A stretch of 64,000 bases of DNA from Terriglobia bacterium (GTDB taxonomy: Bacteria; Acidobacteriota; Terriglobia; Bryobacterales; Bryobacteraceae). The DNA is taken from assembly GCA_020073615.1 (NCBI GenBank), contig JAIQEX010000018.1, positions 1 to 64,000 of the forward strand, read 5' to 3'. The translations under genes and the position numbers were made by a program. The notes beneath the pieces are model-generated. The model saw nothing but the letters and a program-made list of their open reading frames with translations. It had not been told where the DNA came from and searched no databases. This document shows, in pieces, positions 1-7,645 of this stretch. Numbering within the stretch: the first letter of the stretch is position 1; every line of letters begins with the position of its first letter.

Positions 1-1
1 T

Positions 2-184
2 TTCTGCACCTCCACAGGTGTCCTCGAGGCTGGCTGCAAGGTGGCGATTGGCACCCGGCTTAAGCGGGCCGGCATGCACTGGACCGTGCATGGCGCAAAC
101 GCAATTATCGCCCTGCGGTGCTCTAAGCTCAGCGGACGATTTGAGGACTTCTGGGAGCGTCGCCGGGACCGGGCTGCCGCCTGA
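2..184 (+). CDS. ISKra4-family transposase, C-terminal fragment (cut by window edge)
   Basis: Frame 2 is open from the window edge to a TGA at 182-184 and encodes 60 residues. They include the stretches GVLEAGCK, GMHWTVHGANAIIALRC and LSGRFEDFWE, which I recognise as the conserved tail of ISKra4-family transposases (a DDE-type enzyme that moves its own element). The start lies outside the window, so completeness cannot be judged. A different reading frame of the same bases also encodes a 72-residue peptide, but it has no family resemblance. The position next to an IS66 remnant marks this edge as an insertion hot spot. No terminal inverted repeat could be identified in 185-310. Confidence 0.75.
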   Translation, partial: FCTSTGVLEAGCKVAIGTRLKRAGMHWTVHGANAIIALRCSKLSGRFEDFWERRRDRAAA

Positions 185-319
185 TCCCCTCAAATCCGAC
201 GTGCGCCCTGTTCCGCCCACCGGCAAACTCATATAAATGAGCGCACGACCCAAACGATTGAGAGACCCCTCACGCCAAGCGAGCACTGGTTCGCCCGGGC
301 GGCACATATTTTGGAGCTG

Positions 320-763
320 ATGTTTCCGATGTTACACACCCTCCGTCTGCAAAACTATCGGTGCTTTCGCGACCACACCGTCACGTTCCACGCCAGCACG
401 GTCGTCGTCGGGAAGAACAACGCCGGCAAAAGCACCATCGTGGAAGCACTCCACCTCATCGCCGCCATCGTCAACAGAAATGGCGCAAGCTTCGTCAGGC
501 CGCCACAAATCCTGGACTTGGGACACTTCCAACGGTGCATCGCGCCCAGCATCGCGCATCTCGACCTCAACCTCAAGACCGCCTTTTACCGGTACAGCGA
601 CCCGCCCGCCATCATCACGGCAACCTTCACCAACGGCGCAATCATCACCGCTTACCTGCACAAAGACGGCGTCCACGCGACGATCCATACCGCCAAAGGA
701 TGGATCACGACCGGCACCGGCTTTCTCGGCCTGAAAACCCCGTACGTTCACATCCTCCCGCAG
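320..763 (+). pseudogene. AAA-family ATPase, N-terminal fragment interrupted by IS66 remnant
   Basis: About 148 residues read like the start of an AAA_21/OLD-type ATPase. They begin LHTLRLQNYRCF and carry a Walker A loop GKNNAGKST about 35 residues in. Similarity stops at YVHILPQ near 763, exactly where the antisense IS66 tnpC sequence begins; the frame then runs into transposon DNA to 1093 without meaning. Walker B, the signature motif and the C-terminus are missing, so the product should be inactive. A TTG at 311 and ATGs at 320 and 329 are possible starts; GGAG at 313-316 sits just upstream. Such ATPases are common in phage-defence modules, but the partner is gone. Confidence 0.7.
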
Positions 764-764
764 T

Positions 765-1427
765 GGTCTTCCGCGAGATATCCACACCGTGCCGCTCAAA
801 GATCTTCTCTTGCCGGTGCAAGGGCAGGTGGTCGACCGTTTTGGCCACGATCACCTGCGCCAACAGATTCGCTCCGGCGGTGCTCTTTTCGATCGGTTGC
901 GGCGGCTTGGTGGCGGTCTTCACGGTGCAGCCGCAAGCGTATTTCTTGCATACATCCTCGATCACCATCAGCTGTGCCGGAATGTATTCGTAGCGCTCGC
1001 TCGACTCTTCCCCGATGGGCCGCAAGTCCTGCGCACAAGCCTCGCAATGCTTTTCCGCATCCGTCAAATCATGCACGATGCGCTCGCGTTTGAGATGCTT
1101 CGCCAGCGGCTGCCGACCGCCATTGTTCTTCTTCGGAGCCGTTGGGCCTGCGTCTGGCTTGGTATCGTTATCCGGATCCTTCGGACCCTCGGTAGGCTTG
1201 GACTCCTCGGCTGCCTGCCGTGCTTCCCAGGCGGCTGCGAACAGCGCCAGTTGATCCACCGATAATTGCTCACTCTTGCGGTTCCGCCTGGCGTCCAGCA
1301 ACTCGCGCAGCATGGCTTCGATCTTGTGGCGCTCGGCGGACTCGTGATCCAATTGTGCCATCAGGTCCAGCACCATCTTCTGCAAGACCGCTGGATCGTC
1401 CGGGAGATGTTGGGAGTCGATAGCCAC
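765..1427 (-). pseudogene. tnpC: IS66 transposase TnpC, N-terminal ~220 residues only
   Basis: From a GTG at 1427 the frame encodes the N-terminal coiled-coil part of IS66 TnpC (MVLDLMAQLDHESAERHKIE). It continues through the zinc-binding stretch (HCEACAQDL, YACGCTVKTA) and the start of the DDE region (VDHLPLHRQEKIFERHGVDI). Full-length TnpC is usually above 500 residues; here homology stops after about 220 and the last 18 codons of the frame read into the ATPase fragment. The catalytic DDE residues are therefore absent and the protein cannot transpose. It lies downstream of tnpB with a gap of about 75 bases. Confidence 0.85.
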
Positions 1428-1503
1428 GTAAGTGAGTCTTCTCTGTCAGTGTACTCACTTATTCACTATCTGACAAGCAAAAACGAGCAAAGATAGAAAT
1501 GTT

Positions 1504-1860
1504 TTAGTCAGAGAGCTGATACCGCTTGCGCCGTTTGGCCTGGCTCAGGTCAATTCCACTCAGCACAGCCCCCAACTCTTGCACCGTGATCTCCCGCCGG
1601 CGCTCCTTAGCGCTGTCGCCAAACGGCACCGCGTACGTGCCCTCCTCCAAGCGCTTGCTCCACACCGCGAATCCGTCGCGGTCCCAATACAGAATCTTGA
1701 CGCGATCGCGCCGCCGGCTGGTGAATACAAAAAGATGCCCAGCGAACGCGTCCAGTTCCAGGTGCTCCCGCACCAAGGCGTGCAACCCGTCGAAGCTCTT
1801 GCGCATGTCGCAGGCCGTCAGGCACAGATACACCCGCACGCTAGCCGGCAGGTGGATCAT
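1504..1860 (-). CDS. tnpB: IS66-family accessory protein TnpB (IS66 Orf2)
   Basis: This 118-residue protein is the normal length for IS66 Orf2. It carries the family hallmarks YLCLTACDMRKSFDGLHALV and LFVFTSRRRDRVKILYWDRDGF, and ends with a basic tail (QAKRRKRYQLSD). The ATG at 1858-1860 is favoured because it overlaps the tnpA stop as ATGA, the usual translational coupling in this family. A longer frame upstream to 2181 runs into flanking DNA. TnpB is required for IS66 transposition but has no activity alone; with tnpA and tnpC broken it is a relic. Confidence 0.9.
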   Translation of the reverse strand: MIHLPASVRVYLCLTACDMRKSFDGLHALVREHLELDAFAGHLFVFTSRRRDRVKILYWDRDGFAVWSKRLEEGTYAVPFGDSAKERRREITVQELGAVLSGIDLSQAKRRKRYQLSD

Positions 1861-1937
1861 GCGCGCAACGCGTCCAGCACGGTGCGTAAGGTTGCGGTGT
1901 CCACCCCAGCGCCGATACGCAGGAGTTCGCGCTGGTG
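1857..1937 (-). pseudogene. tnpA: IS66 TnpA, last 26 codons
   Basis: Reading minus-strand codons into the TGA at 1859-1857 gives a C-terminal peptide containing RELLRIGAG and VDTATLRTVLDAL. This resembles the end of the small IS66 Orf1 protein. The stop overlaps the tnpB start (ATGA). Upstream of 1937 the similarity ends and unrelated sequence begins, so the gene has lost most of its 5' part. Confidence 0.6.
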
Positions 1938-2311
1938 ACGAATGGGCACTTCGGGAAATCAGCAAGCTCTTGGCAGTTGACGAGAGCAAGTTCGGACGGC
2001 TTGTTGGGCGCACGTTCGACAATGCCGGGAATTGGCGAAACCCCTTCACCGTCGCATACCGGGGTCTCGAACTTGGCAACGAAGCGGTTTCCCGAGGCAC
2101 GGTGGCGTGGGTGGAATCCGCATTGGTATCGGACAGAATGCAGAGGACGTGGGCGGAAGCCATGTTGGACAGGTACGGCAAGGTGCCCGGTGATTCTGAG
2201 TGGGCGACTGACCCACTAGTTTCCGGGTTGAAGCATGGGGCGTCAACGGAACTACGGCAGAGCGTAATGCGACTGGCCGTCGAAGCTCAGAGCAAGCGGA
2301 CAGGTCGTTAG
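1937..2311 (+). pseudogene. C-terminal fragment of an unrecognised protein, cut by IS66 remnant
   Basis: A plus-strand frame of about 124 codons runs from the IS66 boundary to a TAG at 2309-2311. Its composition (LLAVDESKFGRLVGRTF, AEAMLDRYGKVPGDSEW) looks like ordinary soluble protein rather than random GC-rich reading. I do not recognise the family. There is no start codon with a ribosome site at its beginning, so it is best read as the surviving tail of a gene disrupted by the insertion. It shows no Walker B or other motif that would join it to the ATPase head on the other side of the element. Confidence 0.4.
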
Positions 2312-2440
2312 CGGTGCTGACGAAGCAGTCGGTACCGTCAACGTAGCCGGGCTTCATGTGTCGGGAACGTCGCCTCCGCCGTGTCTGCTTCGGTTGATCA
2401 CGGACAGCCCGTTCCACGGTAGCCGTGCTACAGTGATTAT

Positions 2441-2674
2441 GTGCACAGGAACCTGACGCTCACCCTGGACGAGCAGCTTCTGCGCGCCGCCCGCAAAGCG
2501 GCCATCGACCGGAACACCTCGGTCAACCAGCTGGTCCGCGATTTTCTCGCTCGCCTGGTGCGCGAATCGGACCTTCAACAGACCGCCATGGCGAACCTGG
2601 ACGAGCTCTTCCGCACCAGCCGCGTTCGCGTCGGACGCCGTACCTGGAAGCGCGAGGATCTCCATGAGCGCTGA
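2441..2674 (+). CDS. Ribbon-helix-helix-like antitoxin (VapB-type)
   Basis: This 77-residue protein starts with a short beta-strand-like segment (NLTLTLDEQLLRAARKAA) followed by helices (NTSVNQLVRDFLARL), the pattern of ribbon-helix-helix DNA-binding antitoxins such as the DUF6364 group. It begins at a GTG at 2441; no in-frame ATG lies upstream. Its last codons overlap the following PIN-toxin gene by 11 bases, the usual coupled antitoxin-toxin arrangement. By family analogy it should bind and neutralise the toxin and repress its own promoter, which must lie in 2312-2440. Confidence 0.75.
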   Translation: MHRNLTLTLDEQLLRAARKAAIDRNTSVNQLVRDFLARLVRESDLQQTAMANLDELFRTSRVRVGRRTWKREDLHER

Positions 2675-3110
2675 CGCGCCGCCGGTCTGTTTCGTCGACA
2701 CCAACATCTTTGTCTACGCACTCGCGGCCGACGATGCCCGCCGTTCGCCCGTGGCGCAGGCATTGGTGCGCGAGTTGATGGCGGCGCAAGCCCTCCACAC
2801 CAGTACGCAAGTGCTCCAGGAGCTGTTCGTCACGCTTACCCGCAAAATCAAGACGCCCCTGACGCCGGACCAGGCTCTGCGGTACCTGGATCAGATCGCC
2901 GCCTGGCCGGTGACGGTCCTGGATTATGGCTCCGTCCGGGCGGCGGTCGAGCTCGCCGCGGCCGCCAGCCTGTCGTTTTGGGATGCGCTGGTGGTAGTGG
3001 CCGCCGCGCGGTCCGGGGCCGGGCGCCTCTACACCGAGGATCTGCCGCACGGCCGGACGATTCTGGGCGTGGAGATCGTGAATCCGTTCCGTCTGGAAAA
3101 GAAGCGGTAG
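2664..3110 (+). CDS. vapC: PIN-domain ribonuclease toxin (VapC family)
   Basis: A 148-residue PIN domain. Acidic metal-binding positions are visible in FVDTNIFVYAL near the N-terminus, STQVLQELF in the middle, SFWDALVVVAAA, and LYTEDLPHG near the end. PIN toxins cut tRNA or rRNA when freed from the antitoxin. The ATG at 2664 overlaps the antitoxin stop, supporting this start and a bicistronic mRNA. The module lies directly beside the mobile-element graveyard, consistent with acquisition by transfer. Confidence 0.85.
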   Translation: MSADAPPVCFVDTNIFVYALAADDARRSPVAQALVRELMAAQALHTSTQVLQELFVTLTRKIKTPLTPDQALRYLDQIAAWPVTVLDYGSVRAAVELAAAASLSFWDALVVVAAARSGAGRLYTEDLPHGRTILGVEIVNPFRLEKKR

Positions 3111-3121
3111 CCGCACCGGCC

Positions 3122-3964
3122 TTACTGCGCCAGCTCCTGGCACATGCCCGGCACGCCGCGCGCGAACATGGCGCCGGGGGTGAGGCCGAGATCCGACAGG
3201 TCGACCCGCTTGGCGGCGTCGGCGGCGCCTCCCGCGCAGGCCTTGCGCACGTGCTCGCGCACGGCGGCGACGGTCTGAATGTACTTCGCCAGATCGGCCT
3301 TCTTCCCCACCGGACCGTGGCCGGGAATCACCACGTCGAAATCGTAGGCCATGGCTTTCTCCAGCGTCTTGTCCCACTCCTTGATGCTGCATCCGGCGGT
3401 GGTGTCGCAGAACGGCGCTCCGTTGACGAAGAGATCGCCCATATGCAGCGCGCGCTCCGACGGAAAGTAGATCACCGCGTCTCCGTTGGTGTGCCCGCGG
3501 CCCAGGTGGCGCGCCACCACCTCCTTGCCGCCCAGAAACACCTGCGACTCCTCGTTGAAGGTGATGCGCGGCAGCCCCGGCTGCTTGCCCGCCACCATGT
3601 TGGCGCGGGCGTTTTTCTGGATGATGATCTCGGCCTGGGCCGCCAGCAGGGCTTCGTTGCCGCCCGTGTGATCGGGGTGCTGGTGGGTGTTCAGCACATA
3701 GCGGATCGGCTTGTCGGTGACCGATCTCACTTTGGCCGCGATTTCCGGCGCGTCGACGGCGAACTTGTCGTCCACCAGGATCACGCCCTCGCTGGTCGGT
3801 ATAAACGCCACGTTGCCGCCGTCGCCCACGATCACGTACAGGTTGTCGGTCACCTTCTGCAGGGTCAGCGGATTGGGCGGGTTTTGCGGCCAGGCGAGCC
3901 ACAGCCCCGCGAAAGCCACCAGAACGGCCGCCGGACGAACAATCATCTCTTTGCGGACAGACAT
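3122..3964 (-). CDS. Secreted metallo-beta-lactamase-fold hydrolase
   Basis: The 280-residue protein has an N-terminal hydrophobic signal segment (residues about 8-25, PAAVLVAFAGLWLAW). The MBL zinc site follows: H94-x-H96-x-D98-H99 in NTHQHPDHTGG, H158 in GRGHTNGD, D177 in MGDLF and H216 in PGHGPVG. This matches periplasmic MBL hydrolases of the SoxH/quinoprotein-associated type more than true beta-lactamases; the substrate cannot be told. The ATG at 3964 is preferred over much longer open frames upstream, which have no family similarity. It converges with the PIN toxin and diverges from the alpha/beta hydrolase at 4022. Confidence 0.85.
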   Translation of the reverse strand: MSVRKEMIVRPAAVLVAFAGLWLAWPQNPPNPLTLQKVTDNLYVIVGDGGNVAFIPTSEGVILVDDKFAVDAPEIAAKVRSVTDKPIRYVLNTHQHPDHTGGNEALLAAQAEIIIQKNARANMVAGKQPGLPRITFNEESQVFLGGKEVVARHLGRGHTNGDAVIYFPSERALHMGDLFVNGAPFCDTTAGCSIKEWDKTLEKAMAYDFDVVIPGHGPVGKKADLAKYIQTVAAVREHVRKACAGGAADAAKRVDLSDLGLTPGAMFARGVPGMCQELAQ

Positions 3965-4021
3965 GTCTAAAGAATATAGCGCGGGCGCGTCCTTAAATGC
4001 GATAGAATCGCGATCTTCCCC

Positions 4022-5116
4022 ATGAAAAAACTTCCTCTTCTGTTCTTGCTTTCCCACATGCTGATGGCTCAGAACGCCGCGGCTCCTCCCGCGGCCGCGA
4101 GCGCCGAGCGCCATGAGTTTGCGATCCCGAACTTCCGCACCGAAAGCGGCGTGACGCTGCCCGAGGCGCGCATTGTCTACGGGACCTACGGCCATCTGAA
4201 CGCCGCCCGGGACAACGCCGTGCTCCTGCCATCGCACTACATGGCCAACTTCCAGGGCTACCAGTGGCTGATCGGGCCGGAGCGCGCGCTCGACCCCTCC
4301 CGCCTTTTCCTGGTCGCGACGGAGCTGTTCGGCAATGGCCGCTCCTCCTCCCCCAGCAACACTCCGGAGCCCTACCACGGCCCGCGCTTCCCGGTCATGA
4401 CCATCCGCGATAACGTCGAGGCGGTGCATCGCCTCCTGGTCGAGGAGCTCAAAATCACGCACCTGCGCGCCATCATCGGCTTTTCCATGGGCGCCCAGCA
4501 GGCTTTTCAATGGGCGGTCAGCTACCCGGACTTCGCCGGCCGGATCGTGGCGACCTCGGGCACGGCGAAGACCTACCCGCATGGAATCGTGCGCCTGGAA
4601 GGACAGATCGCCGCGCTGACGGCCGACGCCGCCTTCCAGGGTGGGGATTACACCGCCCCGCCCAGGAAGGGCCTGGAGGCTTTTGGCATGGTATGGGCGG
4701 GCTGGCTCTTCTCCCAGGAATGGTGGCGCCGCGAGCTGTGGCGCGCCGCCGCGAGCCCCGGCACCACCTTCGAGCAGTTCATGAACGGGTTCCGCACGCG
4801 CTTCTCCGCCGATGCCAACGACTACATCCTGCAGGCCCGCACTTGGGAGAAACACGATGTCGGCGCCACGCCCGGTTTCGGCGGAGACGTGGAGCGCGCG
4901 CTCCGTTCCATCAAAGCTCCGCTCTTGTACATGCCCTCGGAGACGGACCTCTATTTCCCGATCGGCGACGCGCGCTATGAGGCGGCATTTATCCCGGGCG
5001 TCACCCTGACGCCGATCCCCTCGCTCTGGGGCCACACCGCAGGCGCCGCCAGCAACCCCGCGGACGGCAAATTCCTGAACGAAACCATCGCCCGCTTCCT
5101 GTCCGCGCAGCGGTGA
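4022..5116 (+). CDS. Exported alpha/beta-hydrolase of the homoserine O-acetyltransferase (MetX) fold
   Basis: The 364-residue protein has a short signal peptide (MKKLPLLFLLSHMLMAQ). An alpha/beta-hydrolase domain follows with the layout of MetX: LPEARIVYGTYGHLN, an oxyanion/Asn region FGNGRSSSPSNT, the nucleophile elbow GFSMGAQQ (Ser155), then an acid in PSETDLYF and a histidine in WGHTAGA near the C-terminus. Cytosolic MetX acetylates homoserine for methionine synthesis. The signal peptide and a run of small substitutions argue that this copy is a secreted hydrolase or transferase with another substrate. No methionine genes are nearby. Confidence 0.8.
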   Translation: MKKLPLLFLLSHMLMAQNAAAPPAAASAERHEFAIPNFRTESGVTLPEARIVYGTYGHLNAARDNAVLLPSHYMANFQGYQWLIGPERALDPSRLFLVATELFGNGRSSSPSNTPEPYHGPRFPVMTIRDNVEAVHRLLVEELKITHLRAIIGFSMGAQQAFQWAVSYPDFAGRIVATSGTAKTYPHGIVRLEGQIAALTADAAFQGGDYTAPPRKGLEAFGMVWAGWLFSQEWWRRELWRAAASPGTTFEQFMNGFRTRFSADANDYILQARTWEKHDVGATPGFGGDVERALRSIKAPLLYMPSETDLYFPIGDARYEAAFIPGVTLTPIPSLWGHTAGAASNPADGKFLNETIARFLSAQR

Positions 5117-5150
5117 GATTGCCCGCGGCTCGGTTTCCAGGTTGCGCGCC

Positions 5151-5678
5151 TCAGGTCACCCCCGGTGGCGCCGTGGATTCAATCCACGGGCCCGAGCCCA
5201 GCTTTTGCAGGGTGACTATGGCCTGCGATTCGGCGGAGCGCCCTTCGCCTACCGGTCCCACCTTCTCCGCGGTCTTGAATTTCACCGAAACCCGGTCCGT
5301 TGTGAGCGCGAGCGTCTCCGCCAGTTTGTCGCGCATCGCCTCCCGGTAGTACTGCAGTTTTGGCCGCTCCAGGATCACCGTCGCATCCACATTCACAATG
5401 CGGTAGCCCAAGGCCTCCACGTGCTCTTTGGCGTGCCGCAGAAAGACCAGGCTGGCGCAGTTCTTCCATTGCGGATCGCTGTCGGGGAAGTGCATGCCGA
5501 TATCGCCCAGGGCGGCGGCTCCCAGGATGGCATCGGTGATGGCATGGGCGAGCACGTCGGCATCCGAGTGGCCTTCCAGGCCGAACTCGGAGGGCACGGC
5601 CACGCCGCCCAGAATCAGCGGCCGGCCCGCCGCCAGGCGGTGCGAGTCCCATCCCAACCCCGTCCGATACTCGCTCAA
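5151..5678 (-). CDS. ispF: 2-C-methyl-D-erythritol 2,4-cyclodiphosphate synthase
   Basis: IspF closes CDP-ME 2-phosphate to the cyclic diphosphate with loss of CMP, the fifth step of the MEP isoprenoid pathway. At 175 residues it is slightly longer than the usual ~160. The zinc-site motif GWDSHRL near residue 10, the conserved LEGHSDADVLAHA, GDIGMHFPDSD and FKTAEKVGPVGEG are all present. The ATG overlaps the ispD stop by four bases (ATGA), indicating translational coupling behind ispD. Confidence 0.95.
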   Translation of the reverse strand: MSEYRTGLGWDSHRLAAGRPLILGGVAVPSEFGLEGHSDADVLAHAITDAILGAAALGDIGMHFPDSDPQWKNCASLVFLRHAKEHVEALGYRIVNVDATVILERPKLQYYREAMRDKLAETLALTTDRVSVKFKTAEKVGPVGEGRSAESQAIVTLQKLGSGPWIESTAPPGVT

Positions 5679-6415
5679 GGCTGCGCTTCCTTGGCGGTCT
5701 GCGAGCCGAAGAAGAGGCGCGCCAGGTCCATGTCAGCCGGCTTGGTGATCTTGATGTTGCGGTCGCTGCCCAGCACCACGCTCACCTCCACATCCAGGCG
5801 TTCCAGCAGGCTCGCTTCGTCGGTGCCGAGGAACCCGTCCTGGAGCGCCGCGGCGAACGCCCGCCGCAGCAGATCGGCGTGGAACACCTGCGGGGTCTGC
5901 GCCAGCACCAGCTTGTCGCGGGGCAGGGTGGCGCGGATGCGCACCCGTCCCGTGCCGCGGCTGACCTGCTTGACCGTGTCCACGGCCGGCACCGCCACAA
6001 TGGCCGCGCCGGTCTCTTCGGCTTCGTCGAATACCTTGTGAATGGTCTCCAGGTCGATGAACGGCCGTACGGCGTCGTGCACCGCCACCAAGCCCGCCTC
6101 CGGCCCCAGCGCGGCCAGCGCATTGGCCACCGATTGCTGCCGGCTGTTGCCGCCTTCCACGGCGCGCACCCGCCGCGCCGGAAACTCGCGCGCCAGCATG
6201 CCCTCGACCCACTCCAGATCTTCGGCGCGCACCGCCACCACGATCTCCACCACCCGGTCCGAGGCCGCGAACTTGCGCACCGTGTGCATCAGGATGGGCG
6301 ACCCCTCGAGCAACATAAACTGCTTGCGGCTGGTGCCCGCCCTCTCCGCGGAGCCCTTGCCCATACGGGTGCCCAGCCCCGCCGCGGGCAATATCACGGC
6401 GACTTTCATGTGCAT
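5675..6415 (-). CDS. ispD: 2-C-methyl-D-erythritol 4-phosphate cytidylyltransferase
   Basis: IspD transfers CMP from CTP to MEP. The glycine-rich nucleotide loop LPAAGLGTRMGKG with the following RKQF, the VHDAVRPF motif and LAQTPQVF are intact; the length of ~245 residues is normal. Starts at 6415 or, two codons in, 6409 are both ATG. The former overlaps the upstream stop as TAATG. It is the middle gene of an operon (PIN/TRAM, ispD, ispF), each pair overlapping. Confidence 0.95.
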   Translation of the reverse strand: MHMKVAVILPAAGLGTRMGKGSAERAGTSRKQFMLLEGSPILMHTVRKFAASDRVVEIVVAVRAEDLEWVEGMLAREFPARRVRAVEGGNSRQQSVANALAALGPEAGLVAVHDAVRPFIDLETIHKVFDEAEETGAAIVAVPAVDTVKQVSRGTGRVRIRATLPRDKLVLAQTPQVFHADLLRRAFAAALQDGFLGTDEASLLERLDVEVSVVLGSDRNIKITKPADMDLARLFFGSQTAKEAQP

Positions 6416-7494
6416 TACGATTCTATCGTGGTTTTTTCGGGACCGAGATTGGTCACCGGCTGCGGATCGCTCTTGCGCACCGGACGGTCGTGCCGCTCCA
6501 CGGTGACCGGCCCGTGCATGCGCTCGTCGAACTTGCCGAAGATCATCTTCCCCGCCGTGGTCTGCAGCACGCTGGTCACCGAGATGTCGATGGTCTTGGA
6601 GATCATCTTCTTGGCGTTATCCACCACCACCATGGTGCCGTCGTCCAGGTAAGCCACGCCCTGGTTGTACTCCTTGCCTTCCTTCAGAATGAACACGCGC
6701 ATGGTTTCGCCCGGCAGCACGATGGGCTTCAGCGAGTTGGCCAGTTCGTTGATGTTCAGCACCTCGACGCCGTGAAGCTGCGCCACCTTGTTCAGATTGA
6801 AGTCGTTGGTGATGACTTTGCAGTCATAGACCTTGGCCAGCTCGATGAGCTTCATGTCCACGTCGCGGACATGCGGGAAATCCTCCTCCACGATCTGCAC
6901 GTGCAGGTGGGCCATCTTCTGTATGCGCTGCAGGATATCCAGGCCGCGGCGGCCGCGATTGCGCTTCATGGAGTCGGCCGAGTCGGCCACCAGTTGTAAC
7001 TCGCGCAGCACGAACTGCGGAATCACCAGGACGCCGTCGAGAAAGCCGGTCTCCGCGATATCCGCGATGCGTCCGTCGATAATCACGCTGGTATCCAGGA
7101 TCTTGAACGACTTCTTGGACGATTTCTCGCCCCCGAAGATACCGCCCAGCGCCGCCAGGTTCAGCATCTCTCCCTTGGCCGCCCCTACGATCAGGCCCAC
7201 GTAAGTCATCAACATCAAAAGACAGATGTGTAAGAACGGCTGGGTGGTGGCGATACTCAGCACCTTGGACATGATAAATGCCCCAAGGATTCCCATGACC
7301 GAGCCAAAAGCCGCCCCGATCAGACGCTTCAGGGTGATCCGTTCCAGCCGGATTTCAAAAAAGATGATGCAGCCGCCCAGGGCCAGCCCGCACAGCGCCG
7401 CCAGCCAGCGCGGAAGGTCGAACGGGGGCAAGGCATACGCCGAAATCGCCAGAACCAGGATGAAGATGGCGCGTACTATAATGAGGTCGAGCAA
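6415..7494 (-). CDS. PIN/TRAM-domain membrane protein (YacL-like)
   Basis: The 359-residue protein has four predicted membrane helices in its first ~115 residues. A PIN nuclease domain follows (ILDTSVIIDGRIADI, VADSADSMKRNRGRRGLD, CKVITNDFNLNKVA), then a TRAM RNA-binding-like domain (GETMRVFILKEGKEYNQGVAYLDDGTMVVV) and a charged tail. This is the architecture of Bacillus YacL. In Bacillus yacL also precedes ispD-ispF, so the synteny is conserved across phyla. Its RNA substrate is not known to me. It is the first gene of the operon, 1-base overlap with ispD. Confidence 0.9.
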   Translation of the reverse strand: MLDLIIVRAIFILVLAISAYALPPFDLPRWLAALCGLALGGCIIFFEIRLERITLKRLIGAAFGSVMGILGAFIMSKVLSIATTQPFLHICLLMLMTYVGLIVGAAKGEMLNLAALGGIFGGEKSSKKSFKILDTSVIIDGRIADIAETGFLDGVLVIPQFVLRELQLVADSADSMKRNRGRRGLDILQRIQKMAHLHVQIVEEDFPHVRDVDMKLIELAKVYDCKVITNDFNLNKVAQLHGVEVLNINELANSLKPIVLPGETMRVFILKEGKEYNQGVAYLDDGTMVVVDNAKKMISKTIDISVTSVLQTTAGKMIFGKFDERMHGPVTVERHDRPVRKSDPQPVTNLGPEKTTIES

Positions 7495-7583
7495 GAGTAC
7501 ACCCCCTTAGGGTGAGTACAGGATCCGGAGTGGGTCGCATTACCGGCATTTGTATTCGCGATAACACGCGATTAGCACCGCGC

Positions 7584-7596
7584 CAAGAGTATACCA
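7584..7596 (-). promoter_or_regulatory. Candidate extended -10 promoter for the PIN/TRAM-ispD-ispF operon
   Basis: On the minus strand the bases TGGTATACT (TATACT at 7593-7588, with an upstream TG) resemble an extended -10 element about 95 bases before the ATG at 7494. No convincing -35 box is visible. The 151-base gap 7495-7645 separates this operon from the divergent YihY gene and contains nothing else I recognise. Confidence 0.3.
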
Positions 7597-7645
7597 TTTT
7601 TGGAAGCCCGACGCGTCGCGAGCTTCCTTCGTACTAACCTGAAAT

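Larger units (their letters stand above)
763..1937. mobile_element. IS66-family element, remnant truncated at both ends
   Basis: On the minus strand the order is tnpA tail, complete tnpB, tnpC head, which is the standard IS66 order. The tnpA side is cut near 1937 and the tnpC side near 763, so neither terminal inverted repeat nor the 8-bp target duplication typical of the family can be seen. The flanks are an ATPase head (left) and an unrelated C-terminal fragment (right). This implies that deletion followed insertion. The element cannot move by itself. Confidence 0.85.

Noticed and set aside
18-236. 72-residue plus-strand frame at the left edge
   Set aside because: The frame at 2-184 over the same bases encodes recognisable transposase sequence; the 72-residue frame does not resemble any protein.
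2046-2417. 123-residue minus-strand frame between the IS66 remnant and the antitoxin
   Set aside because: Basic, irregular composition with no motif, opposite to the fragment at 1937-2311.
3122-5035. Extended 637-residue form of the metallo-beta-lactamase-fold gene
   Set aside because: The first ~357 residues are the antisense of the alpha/beta hydrolase; the signal peptide begins at the ATG at 3964.
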